64,000 bases of DNA from Stentor coeruleus (lineage: Eukaryota; Ciliophora; Heterotrichea; Heterotrichida; Stentoridae). A program made the position numbers and the translations under genes. Shown piece after piece: positions 52,485 through 62,022 of the stretch. The stretch's first letter is position 1, and every line of letters begins with the position of its first letter. The DNA lies in contig MPUH01000308.1 of the NCBI GenBank assembly GCA_001970955.1, forward strand, positions 1 to 64,000, given 5' to 3'. The notes beneath the pieces are model-generated. The model did not search any database, was not told where the DNA came from, and saw nothing but the letters and a program-made list of their open reading frames with translations.

Positions 52485-53033
52485 TTATGAACTTAATGCT
52501 GTTACTGGTCTTGTAGATTTTCTATTGATTATTTTCCAGATTAATTCATTGTCTGTTGATTCTCTTGATGAACTTGGTCTTGAAGGGTTTTTAATTTTTT
52601 TCTTGATTTGATTTCGAATACTAAGCCAGTGTTTTTCACTTCTTTCCCAAAGGTTTTTAGATAAAACTGGCTTTGCGCTATGGAGTCTTACGTAGAATTT
52701 AGTGTTTTCGTTGTTTATTCTTACATAGTTTTTAGAACGAAATTGCTTGTTAAGGCTTTTTGGTGATTGGTTTGATTGGTGGGGTGAAAGATGGGATCTG
52801 GTGTCGATGGTTATCATTTTTTGCATTAGGATTTGGTTGTTGTGGTCGATTTCTTCTTGTTTTCTTTCTTGTAGCTGAGCTTTTTTTGAACGTTTTTTCA
52901 AATGGGGAATTTTTTTTGGGCTTTTGGTGTCTACAATGGATTTTATTTCTTGTATGGACTTATGAAACCTTTTGGACTCTCTTTCTTTGAGGAAATTGTC
53001 GTAAAGTGTATTGCAAGTGATCAAATTCCACAT
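52485..53033 (-). CDS. CFAP97/KIAA1430-domain ciliary protein
   Basis: 182 residues, ATG at 53033. The region from about 15 to 75 fits the KIAA1430/CFAP97 domain: FHKSIQEIKSIVDTKSPKK, PHLKKRSKKAQLQERKQEE, IDHNNQILMQKM and TIDTR (family pattern VDT-P--PHL--K-KK-QLEEER---I---N-ILL-KM). Members include Drosophila hemingway, needed for sperm flagella, and vertebrate CFAP97 proteins. The C-terminus (KPVLSKNLWERSEKHWLSIRN) is basic and ends in a Ser/Arg-rich stretch. It is immediately upstream of the SET gene (14 nt). Confidence 0.85.
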   Translation of the reverse strand: MWNLITCNTLYDNFLKERESKRFHKSIQEIKSIVDTKSPKKIPHLKKRSKKAQLQERKQEEIDHNNQILMQKMITIDTRSHLSPHQSNQSPKSLNKQFRSKNYVRINNENTKFYVRLHSAKPVLSKNLWERSEKHWLSIRNQIKKKIKNPSRPSSSRESTDNELIWKIINRKSTRPVTALSS

Positions 53034-53185
53034 TTATTCCAAATTTGGTTTATATAGAAAATGCTCTGGATTAGATACTGCAGTTTTATTTAAATGTTTT
53101 AAAGTGCATTTGATAATATTATTGAATGTATGCTGAAAATATCTCATTCATAAACAAAATTCAAATTTAAGTATTAATAAAACAA

Positions 53186-54211
53186 ATGGAGGTTGAGGTA
53201 AATTTAAACAAAGACGTATCATCAGTTTACGAACTCGTCACAGACCACTTTGATTACTGCGAGATCTGCCACAATGACAGAAACTGCCATAAATCAATTG
53301 TCTGTTCATGCAATCATACTTTCTGTGAAGATTGCTTACTAGACTACTACAAAATTTTGAAATCAGATTTCTCTTTCTACCCTTTCAGCTGCCCAGCTTA
53401 TGGTTGTAACAAAGATATCTACAAAGCTCTTATCCAAGTATTAAGCCCAGATGAATATCAGAAATTCAAAAAGTTCAGAAAACATAAAAAACTTATAAGA
53501 GATCCAAAAATCATATGGTGTCCAATAATAAACTGTGAAGGCTATGGGATAAATGATAAAAAAGATAAGATTTTATGCAAAAAATGTGATACAGAAATAA
53601 TTCAGATAAATGTTCATGAAGAAATGATGAATACAGAACTTTCGTTGATTGAATGTCCTGGATGCGGGTGTTTGATTGAAAGGACTTTTGGATGTATGAA
53701 TGCTAAATGCTATTGTGGGATTAAGTTTTGTATGAAATGTGGCAAAGAAAACAATAAATCTCATAATGATGCGGTATGTTTATCTTCAGATAATGAAGGT
53801 AATGTGAGTTGCTGGATTTTATTTTTTGCCATTTTTTCACATTTTTTGTTTCCGTTTATTCCGTTGTGTTTAGTGTATTGGTATAGAAATCATTGGGATA
53901 GGAATTATATACCGATATTGAATGAACATCCATGGTTTTATGGCTTTGTTATTGGGGTGTTTTCACCAATGATTTTAGTATTCTCGTTATTTTATTTACC
54001 TTTTATTTGGGGATGGTATTGTGTTGATGCTATGTTTAATGGTAAAGAAGCGAAGTATAAAGGGCTTTGGGTGGTTTTGAAGATATTATTGTACTTCCCT
54101 TCGGTACTTTTTACTTTTGTTGGCTGGCTGCTGGTGCTTGGACTTATTATTGCATTCGCGCCACTTTATGGATTAGGGTTAATTGGGTATCTGATTTTGA
54201 AAGGTAAGTAA
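53186..54211 (+). CDS. RBR-type E3 ubiquitin ligase with membrane segments
   Basis: 341 residues. RING1 at about 27-75 (CEICHNDRNCHKSIVCSCNHTFCEDCLLDYY). A short IBR at about 95-150 (IWCPIINCEG, KILCKKCDTE). RING2/Rcat at about 155-200: IECPGCGCLIERTFGCMNAK then CYCGIKFCMKCG; the Cys in FGC matches the catalytic Cys of the RING-HECT-hybrid mechanism (Cys431 in parkin). Three or four hydrophobic segments occupy 205-340 (WILFFAIFSHFLFPFIPLCL, GFVIGVFSPMILVFSLFYLP, LLYFPSVLFTFVGWLLVLG). Membrane RBR ligases such as RNF144 and RNF19 share this plan with fewer segments. Probably acts at the ER or another endomembrane. Confidence 0.93.
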   Translation: MEVEVNLNKDVSSVYELVTDHFDYCEICHNDRNCHKSIVCSCNHTFCEDCLLDYYKILKSDFSFYPFSCPAYGCNKDIYKALIQVLSPDEYQKFKKFRKHKKLIRDPKIIWCPIINCEGYGINDKKDKILCKKCDTEIIQINVHEEMMNTELSLIECPGCGCLIERTFGCMNAKCYCGIKFCMKCGKENNKSHNDAVCLSSDNEGNVSCWILFFAIFSHFLFPFIPLCLVYWYRNHWDRNYIPILNEHPWFYGFVIGVFSPMILVFSLFYLPFIWGWYCVDAMFNGKEAKYKGLWVVLKILLYFPSVLFTFVGWLLVLGLIIAFAPLYGLGLIGYLILKGK

Positions 54212-54300
54212 AGTAGAATAGATAAGTTAGTAATTATTTCACTCATAATCTTCTTTTGCAAAAAACATTACAAACATAAAAATATAATATTTAACATATA

Positions 54301-57300
54301 ATGGAAACCTCAAATGAATCCAACCTAAACAAAGATCTTTTCTCTTACGAAGGGTCCTTCCAAAAAACCCTTCCTAAACAAACCTCCTCAAAAACCATTA
54401 ACAGGAAATCCAATACAAATCAAGCTCCAAAAGTAGTCCAGCAAGAAAAATCTCGTCCAAAGCTCATAAACGTAACAAAACTCTCTAAAAAAAAGCTCAA
54501 AGACGGAATAAGATCCGAATCCATAAGTCATTCTCCTCTAAGAGCACCGGCTCCACAAAAAAAACTCAATAATAAAGTTTCTTTTTCTAACTTCTCATCC
54601 CCACTTAATATGTTAACTCAAGACAAAGATAAACTAAAAATCAAAGATTTAGAAAGGAAAACAGATAAAAATAAAACTACAAAAAACAAAAAATTTATAT
54701 TTGAATCAACTTCACAACCTAATATATTAAAAGGAGAAATTATGGGAAGGGTGCTAACAGAAAAAGCACTAGAAGAAAGTAAAAAAAACAAAAGTAAAAA
54801 AGTTAATGCGAAAATTAATAATAATATTAAAGGTGAGGTATCACAATTGAAATTTCACACAACTGATGGAAGATTGAAAGATAAACTTGCTGATTTACAG
54901 TTTACTGAAGAGGAAGAATTGTTAAGGACGGATATTGACCCATTACAAAGGTCATTGAAAGGTAAAATAAGTCAAGATAATTTGAAGTTAATGAAAAATA
55001 ATGAAAAAAAAGCTGTTAAGGATCAGAAAGAACAAAAAGATTACAAGGAGCTGAAGGAATTCAAAGATTTAAAAGAAGTGAAGGATTTTAAAGAACAAAA
55101 AATTCAGAAAACCAAAAAATCAGCAGTGATTCAATCGTATATCAAGGAAAAAAAGAAAAAAATGTTTATGGATAAAATAAATAAAAAAATCGAAGAAGAC
55201 TTTCGTGAAAGGGAAAGAATTTTAAGTTTAGAACAATTAGAAAGGCATAAAAAGTTCTTAAAACCGAAAAAACCTTCTAAAAAACCTAAACTTCAGACGT
55301 ATGATAAATATAAACTTCAAGCATCTAAGATTCAAAAAAATAAAAAACTCGCGAAACCACTTCAAGTTAAACTAAGGCCTTCAGAAGCTTTAAAATCTTA
55401 TTCGTTTAAAAGTCAAGATCGGCTTATAAGATTTATAAAAACTTCAAACAAATCAGTTTTTTCTCAAAATTCATCATCAGGTTATTCATCAAGTCCAGAA
55501 TCTTGTGTGAGTGATTTATGTACTGATAGAGGAGAATGGGTAAATCTCTTGGAGTCAAAATATTCAGGGACAAACAGTCAATTTGTTGAAGATTTCAAAG
55601 CTAGGCTAATGAAATCAAAACAAGAAATACAAGAAAAATCAAAAATAAATGAGAATACTAAAGAAGACGAAAGTGAAAACTCTGAAAAAAATAAAAATCT
55701 CAAAGAAAGCGAAGAGTTCTCTTCTGAGTCTGATGAGCATTTAGAACAAAGAAATGATTCACTTCAAATGAAAAGAAACCCAAAAGTTCCACCTTTAACT
55801 TTGAATTTAATAAAAAACGAGTCTTTTAGTGAAAGTTTGGATGATGATGAAGATGACTATGAGCATGAATCTTATTCGTATATTGTACAGAAAAATAGAG
55901 CTGTTACTGATATGAATAATTACGATTCAGAAGATGTATTTGAAAATGAGTTAAGTGATAGTGAAGGTTATTCTGATTCTGTAGAAGATAAGAGGGAAAA
56001 TTGTGTTAAAGGGAGAAATAGCCCTACTAAAGGGAAGAACAGTCCTGGAAAAATACAAGGAAAGACACTTGTTAAGAATGATAGTGTTGCTGAATTAAAA
56101 GGACTTGTTTGTAAAACTGAGGGGGATGAAGGTATGCGTGAGGAAGTTGAGAAAAAATGTGATAAAGGCTGTAAAAATGCAAAAGCAAGCTTGGAGAGTA
56201 GGTATAAAATAGAGCCTGGGAAGTCTTTTATGGCCGATATAGAAAAAACTCAAACAAAACCTAAAGATAGCGCAAAACCTCAAACAGAACAAGATTCATC
56301 AGTAAAGATACAAGAAATCATTCAAAAATCTTCACCAAAAGCCCAACCACAGGTTCTTAACAAACAATTTTTTTCAGGTTTTCCACCACGTCCACAATTT
56401 ACAAATGACCAAAAGGCATTAAAAATTTCTCCAAAACTATCTCAAGTAATCCCAAAATCTACCAAACTTTCTCCAGTAACCTCTCAGTCATCAAACCTTT
56501 CTCCATTAGATTCTGAATCTAAACAAACTGAAATCAAAAACCTATCAAATAATATCAAAGATCCAAAAATAAAATCTCGGACTAAGTCATTTGAAATAGT
56601 AGAAGATTTTGATACTATTGAAAAAAACACAACTGAAAAACAAGAAATTTTCAGCATTGAGAATAAAAATGATGAACAAAAACTTAAACTTCAGATAAAG
56701 AAACCAATGAGTAATATTAATGAAATTTATGAAGAAAATAGTAAAGTGTTTATATCGGATAAGATGCAAAACCAAAATATACTAAGAAATGATAAGATAA
56801 TAAAAAGCCCAGGATCTAGTACAGGATCACTTTCTAGAGCAGAGAATTATGAAAGCCCAAAACCAGTTGAGTTTATTAAAGAAAGTATTTATGATAAACA
56901 AATACCTGATAAAACAAAAGAAAATACTCCAAAACTTGTAACTGAGACTTTATATTTTACAGAAAATTCACTTAGTAATCAAAGCTCAGGACGCAAAAGT
57001 CCTCAAAAAAATTGTAATTTTTTAGATACAATTGAAACTCCTTCAGTAACTGGAAAAAACTCTCCTTCTCAGCTTGAAAAACCTAAACTCCCTATAAAAG
57101 CTGAAGATCCCAAAACTGTTACCTTAGAAAAAACTCTTGAATCACCAAAAGCTATTATAGAAAAAAACTTAGGAACTTCAGAAAGTCTAAGAAAAAGCCC
57201 TAGAGATATACAAAAACATAAAATTATTGATGAAAATTACCCTAAAGCTTCACCAAGACCTTCTCCTAGACCTTCTCCAAGAATGTCCCCTCGAATGTCC

Positions 57301-58767
57301 CCACGTATTGCCCCAGTGAATATAGAAAAAACTTTATTTCATTTTGAATCAGGGGAAATAACTCAAATCATTACAAAACCAAATCCTGTCATAGCAACAC
57401 TTGTGCAAGGAACACAAAATGCTATTGAAAAACCAAATAGAAATCTTTTAAAAATAGTAGAACAGTCAGAAAAATCACCTCCTGAGTCGGTAAAAGGTTT
57501 AGATAAAAATAAGAAAAAATCTTTGTTTGCTCTTTTACCTGAAGATATAGAAAAATTTCTTGATTCACCTAAGAAAATTGAAAAAATCCTAGAGAGTACA
57601 CCTTTTTATAAAGATATTAACGAGAAAAAAAGTAGTGATAATAATGATTGCTTGGTTTCGAAATCTATGAAAATTGCTACAAAGTTACCTTTGTCTCCAA
57701 GCTCTGATGAGTTTTCAGAACAATCAGATGATCTTATACCAATCATAGGAAATCTTAAAAAAACATCTCTTAATGATCCGACTGAGAATATTTTCACTTA
57801 TAGTAAAAAGCTTACCAAACCTACAAAAGCTTTTAACTACCTTGATATCTCTTTAGAAGAAAATGAAAATTCCCCTGATATAATCTCTGACCAGGATGAA
57901 CCATTCAACTTCCTAGCTCTAATAGAAAAAAATCAAACCAAATACAATAAAAAATACCCGAAATCTAAAACCACACCAATTACCATGGGAGAAATCATCA
58001 AAGATACCCAATACACAGGGGTCAATTTTCAAGACCTTATCCCTGATATAATAACCCAAGAAATCACAGCTTTTATAAGAATAATTCCCTTTAAAAATCT
58101 AGAAAAAGAAGTTGACCCTTCAATTGAATTCATATTAGCCTATGTTGATTGTATGTCTAAAGAACTTAAAGATAACGAATCTGAAGTTCTTGAAGCTATA
58201 AACACACCAATTTTCCAAGAACCAATATCTAAACTTGCTATGATACAAGATATGACTTCTGATATTTTATCTAAATTCCCAATATTAGAACTAATACTTC
58301 CTTCAGAACTTTGCTCAGAATTGAAAATGATGTTTCATTCACTTGAAATTCCTAGTAGACAGATTTATTTACAGATGCTTTTTGATTGTGTTAATGAAGC
58401 ATTAAATTATATTAGACCATTTGGCACAAGAGGGTTACCTGATCCATGGAGCAACAGTTCTAAAATACTTTTTGGAGAATCTGAATTGGAAAATGTTTTT
58501 AGCCGAATTACTGCTTATATGATCAAATGGAGTTCAAGCCGTGCAGGGTGTTATCATTGTTTAGAAAGTTGTAATGATGAGGATAGACTTCAGGCTATAC
58601 GTGAAGAAAGAATGAGTTCGTTGTTGTGTGTTAATGTTGAAGATGAAGAACCTGCTTGGCTGGCTTATGAGGAAGAAGAGACTCAAGTAAAAATTTTGAC
58701 GACTAATGGAATTTTTGAAAGCCTTATTGATGAAGCTTTTGAATTGTTATCGGATTCTTTAGAATAG
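54301..58767 (+). CDS. Large disordered protein with DUF4378-like C-terminus
   Basis: 1488 residues, uninterrupted. It is mostly disordered: very Lys, Ser and Glu rich, with short coiled coils near 230-300 (KDQKEQKDYKELKEFKDLKE) and a Ser-Pro-Arg repeat near 985-1000 (SPRPSPRPSPRMSPRMSPR). Only the last 250 residues look folded. The end (EPAWLAYEEEETQVKILTTN followed by GIFESLIDEAFELL) resembles the DUF4378 end of plant LONGIFOLIA/TRM microtubule proteins and CEP350-like centrosomal proteins. I suggest a cortical microtubule or basal-body scaffold, at modest confidence. It starts 89 nt after the RBR gene. Confidence 0.85.
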   Translation: METSNESNLNKDLFSYEGSFQKTLPKQTSSKTINRKSNTNQAPKVVQQEKSRPKLINVTKLSKKKLKDGIRSESISHSPLRAPAPQKKLNNKVSFSNFSSPLNMLTQDKDKLKIKDLERKTDKNKTTKNKKFIFESTSQPNILKGEIMGRVLTEKALEESKKNKSKKVNAKINNNIKGEVSQLKFHTTDGRLKDKLADLQFTEEEELLRTDIDPLQRSLKGKISQDNLKLMKNNEKKAVKDQKEQKDYKELKEFKDLKEVKDFKEQKIQKTKKSAVIQSYIKEKKKKMFMDKINKKIEEDFRERERILSLEQLERHKKFLKPKKPSKKPKLQTYDKYKLQASKIQKNKKLAKPLQVKLRPSEALKSYSFKSQDRLIRFIKTSNKSVFSQNSSSGYSSSPESCVSDLCTDRGEWVNLLESKYSGTNSQFVEDFKARLMKSKQEIQEKSKINENTKEDESENSEKNKNLKESEEFSSESDEHLEQRNDSLQMKRNPKVPPLTLNLIKNESFSESLDDDEDDYEHESYSYIVQKNRAVTDMNNYDSEDVFENELSDSEGYSDSVEDKRENCVKGRNSPTKGKNSPGKIQGKTLVKNDSVAELKGLVCKTEGDEGMREEVEKKCDKGCKNAKASLESRYKIEPGKSFMADIEKTQTKPKDSAKPQTEQDSSVKIQEIIQKSSPKAQPQVLNKQFFSGFPPRPQFTNDQKALKISPKLSQVIPKSTKLSPVTSQSSNLSPLDSESKQTEIKNLSNNIKDPKIKSRTKSFEIVEDFDTIEKNTTEKQEIFSIENKNDEQKLKLQIKKPMSNINEIYEENSKVFISDKMQNQNILRNDKIIKSPGSSTGSLSRAENYESPKPVEFIKESIYDKQIPDKTKENTPKLVTETLYFTENSLSNQSSGRKSPQKNCNFLDTIETPSVTGKNSPSQLEKPKLPIKAEDPKTVTLEKTLESPKAIIEKNLGTSESLRKSPRDIQKHKIIDENYPKASPRPSPRPSPRMSPRMSPRIAPVNIEKTLFHFESGEITQIITKPNPVIATLVQGTQNAIEKPNRNLLKIVEQSEKSPPESVKGLDKNKKKSLFALLPEDIEKFLDSPKKIEKILESTPFYKDINEKKSSDNNDCLVSKSMKIATKLPLSPSSDEFSEQSDDLIPIIGNLKKTSLNDPTENIFTYSKKLTKPTKAFNYLDISLEENENSPDIISDQDEPFNFLALIEKNQTKYNKKYPKSKTTPITMGEIIKDTQYTGVNFQDLIPDIITQEITAFIRIIPFKNLEKEVDPSIEFILAYVDCMSKELKDNESEVLEAINTPIFQEPISKLAMIQDMTSDILSKFPILELILPSELCSELKMMFHSLEIPSRQIYLQMLFDCVNEALNYIRPFGTRGLPDPWSNSSKILFGESELENVFSRITAYMIKWSSSRAGCYHCLESCNDEDRLQAIREERMSSLLCVNVEDEEPAWLAYEEEETQVKILTTNGIFESLIDEAFELLSDSLE

Positions 58768-59057
58768 ATATATGTAACTTATCTCTTTGATATAAATTTA
58801 TGAAGTTAAAATAACTTGTAGAAATCAAAAAGTAAGAAAAAAATTAGGAATTTAAAATATATCTTAAATCTGGAAATACTTCGTGATACTGGTATCTCTG
58901 ACTATACTATATATGAAATTTTAATAAAATATCTTAAGATTTGGTAAATAAAACTATGAGATATGCTTTATTTACATTTACTAAGCTATTTTATATCATT
59001 TTTGAAATAATATCCATTTGATTTCAAAACTTTTCTTATATCCATTTTATTATTTAA

Positions 59058-59507
59058 CTAAGAACCTCCAAACATTATTTGCTCTATACAGTTAGGGCAT
59101 AGCTGCTTCTTTTCATTTTCCATGACAATAGAGTTTAAGTTTGAAGGATGGTATACTTTACCACAAAAGCCTTCACATTTATTTTTTTTCATCTTATTTA
59201 CCTCAGAATCATTTATATCTGCAGTGACTTCTTGTTTTTTTACCTGTAGAGGGGGGTTATTGGATTCAGGAAAGTAACTTAAACTGTAATAAGCTTGTAA
59301 AGTCTTAGTTAATTCTTGTATTTTTACAGATGAAATGTAAGTTGTTGGGCCTAATGACGCATCTTTTCTACTAAGAATTTTCCGATGAAAGCAAGAATTA
59401 TAGTGTTTTAAAGTTTTTATGCCAGTTTTACAATTAAATAGAGGTTGTCTTGACTTTTTGTGGTGTAAAGCGCCTATTTGGTCTTTATTCCTGCACATAG
59501 GCAGCAT
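59058..59507 (-). CDS. Small protein with possible zinc-binding end
   Basis: 149 residues, ATG at 59507. The first part is basic (HHKKSRQPLFNCKTG), followed by an SP/PP-containing middle. The C-terminal 40 residues contain EGFCGKVYHPS and QLCPNCIEQI, a Cys/His arrangement that could bind one zinc ion. I recognise no named family. Confidence 0.6.
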   Translation of the reverse strand: MLPMCRNKDQIGALHHKKSRQPLFNCKTGIKTLKHYNSCFHRKILSRKDASLGPTTYISSVKIQELTKTLQAYYSLSYFPESNNPPLQVKKQEVTADINDSEVNKMKKNKCEGFCGKVYHPSNLNSIVMENEKKQLCPNCIEQIMFGGS

Positions 59508-60297
59508 AATATAAATAATTATATGAAACTATACTGTAATGGCATAACTAAAAACTCTTCTAGCTCTTAATGCTGGCATAGACTCTATTGATGTAATGGC
59601 ATAACTAAAAACTCTTCTAGCTCTTAATGCTGGCATAGACTCTATTGATGTATTAGTGTAATTTGACAAACTATTTATGTGACTTATCTTCAAACAATAT
59701 ATTTATTTATGTTAAGTCAAGCCTGGATTATTAGGCGAAGTTTTAAGATATAAATAGATGAAGTATAGCTAGGGATACTATGAAAATGACTGCTAAGGAT
59801 GCAAGATCTTGAAAAATATTTCTGATCTCTACAGTCTCTGCTAAGAAAATTATTGATTTAATAAACCAGTATCAAAAGGGAACAGTTAAAAAAATTAGAT
59901 AATCAAGTGTTTCTAGGAAAAATTACTAAGTTAGAAGAATCATTTTCACCCACCACAAATCCGTTATTCACTTATTATCCAATTCACCCCAACACTTTAT
60001 ATCTCATAACAACTTTAAATCTAACCTATCAAAAAAATAATCTTCTCTATCTAATTTATAAACTTCTTATAAAAATTTCTTTAGTAAAATATCACATTAT
60101 CCTACCTAAAACCCAATTTTCCTAATCCAACCTGAGTATTCTCTATAATAATCCACAACACATTTCAATTAAATCCACAAATTTCACTCAATCTTATTTT
60201 TCCTTCCATTGCATATTTATCATAAAAGGAGTACTTATATAATTTACACAAAACTTAATATAAATCCTATAATCTATCTTCCTTCATACTCTTTAAT
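59508..60297. other. Intergenic with 57-nt tandem duplication
   Basis: Contains the tandem repeat at 59535-59648. From about 59930 the plus strand is C-rich and G-poor, consistent with the 3' flank of the minus-strand gene at 60298. No gene supported. Confidence 0.4.
59535..59648. repeat. 57-nt perfect tandem duplication
   Basis: 59535-59591 repeats exactly at 59592-59648, without N. Similar in size to the N-flanked overlaps. Confidence 0.85.
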
Positions 60298-60657
60298 TCA
60301 TTCATTACAGTTCAAAATATTCATGCCTAAGCTAATTCTTCTTCTTAACAGTTTTGAGCCACATATAGATGTAAGATTTACAACACTAGCTAATAGGCAT
60401 TTATCATCTCTTATGTTTATAGGGGCGATTTCATCTTGTAAAATTGTGCATATACGGTCTAAGTTTAATTCTAAGTCTATGTACTTTAATAAAATCTCAT
60501 CAGGTAAAGGATCAAATAAATGATATGCATCTATCGGTGAGAATCCTAATGTATAGTCTTTAAATTTTGTGTACTCTTCGTCACTTGAATACTCACAATC
60601 AACGGTACTTGCATCAGAAAATCTCAACTTAATTTCTTCTTTACTTTCTTCCTTCAT
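60298..60657 (-). CDS. Small acidic unknown protein
   Basis: 119 residues, ATG at 60657. Acidic N-terminal half (MKEESKEEIKLRFSDAST, DCEYSSDEEYTKF), then IDAYHLFDPLPDEILLKY, which looks like a short helical binding motif, and a basic end (LLRRRISLGMN). No family recognised. Support is length, ATG, and the C-poor plus strand beyond its start. Confidence 0.5.
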   Translation of the reverse strand: MKEESKEEIKLRFSDASTVDCEYSSDEEYTKFKDYTLGFSPIDAYHLFDPLPDEILLKYIDLELNLDRICTILQDEIAPINIRDDKCLLASVVNLTSICGSKLLRRRISLGMNILNCNE

Positions 60658-62022
60658 ATAATAGTTATAATATTACATTAATCAAGGGAATATTTGAGGA
60701 TGCTTGATATGGTTACCTTATACAAAAATGTACCGATGGGGTTAGTAGAATTTGAATAAGAGGAATTATGGAGGATTTATGTGAATTGGATTAAGATAAG
60801 AATAATTAAGTGCATTTTTTGTGCAGGTGTTTATATAAAATATGATGAAAATGGCTTTCATGTGGTGGAAGCTTATATAATATCATATCACATATAAAGT
60901 TTATATACATAACTTCTACACATTCTTAAACTCCCACTTCATCATCCTTATTAGCGATCCTAGACATACTTCCAAATAGATTCAAAAATCCCTTCCGTAA
61001 ACTATCAGCATCGAGTAATATTTTTTTCATGCAAACAAGTCCCTTATTATATTAACCCTCACAATTTTTACAAATATCTTCACTTTATCCATATTTTTCT
61101 TATACTTCCTAGTTATCAAAATCAAAATTACTATTACTTAAAATAAGGACAATTTTATATTTTAAGAAGATTATGTTGTTGGTTTTATTTAATCTTATAT
61201 CTAATTATCTATTTATTTATAAAAGAACGTCAAAGTAGATGGAAAAAATCGAGGCTTTTCTCTGGGAAGAATGGGGTTGCCAATAAGCCAGCTATAGAAT
61301 TTGATTACTCCACATATAAAAGTACCTTATTTTGAGGGAAAATAAATTTTCCAGGTAATAATGAGAAAGAATAAGCTGAAGAAGTGAAATGAGAATAGAT
61401 AGGCACTAGACCACCATGTAAAGACCCCACCAGTCTCTGTATATTATTACTGATTTTAAAATAAATCAACACATTCACTCAAACTTAAACTCTTTTACAA
61501 ACTACCAAGTCGTAATAATTATAAAAAAATTCTTGACTAGCAAGAATATATTAAAGAAACCCTGCTATTTTGGAATTTATGAAAAAAAATTATTTTTTTT
61601 AACGCTGATTCATTTTTTTTGTAAGGTATTAGAAATGGTTAAATAATACATCTTGAAAGGATATTCTAATTATTTAGTATTTTCCCCAATAAAAAAGTAA
61701 CATACACCTATTCTTCAAGAAATCACGGGTATCTAACCTTTATCTCAAAGTATTTACTGGCCATGCAAAATTTTAGAATTTATTCACTTTTTATTCAAAA
61801 AACTCTGGGTTATGGCACTTTATTGATTTTTTGTCAAGCAATTCTATTTCAAAATTATTTTAATCTCAAAAAATAAAAATTGTGACTTGATATCAATAAA
61901 AAATAGTAGAAGTGTAAGAATTTTAACTTTATAAACTATTTTTGAAAAAAAAATAGTAGGCATTTCTGTTTAGTAAATACAGATTTAAGTGTAATAGCTA
62001 TTAATTTATAATAAACTGTTTA
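60658..62022. other. 1.36-kb gene-poor region
   Basis: No gene supported. A patch at about 61229-61400 has protein-like composition (KSRLFSGKNGVANKPAIEF, then STYKSTLF) ended by stops and could be a decayed coding fragment of unknown family. Otherwise AT-rich DNA. Confidence 0.4.
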
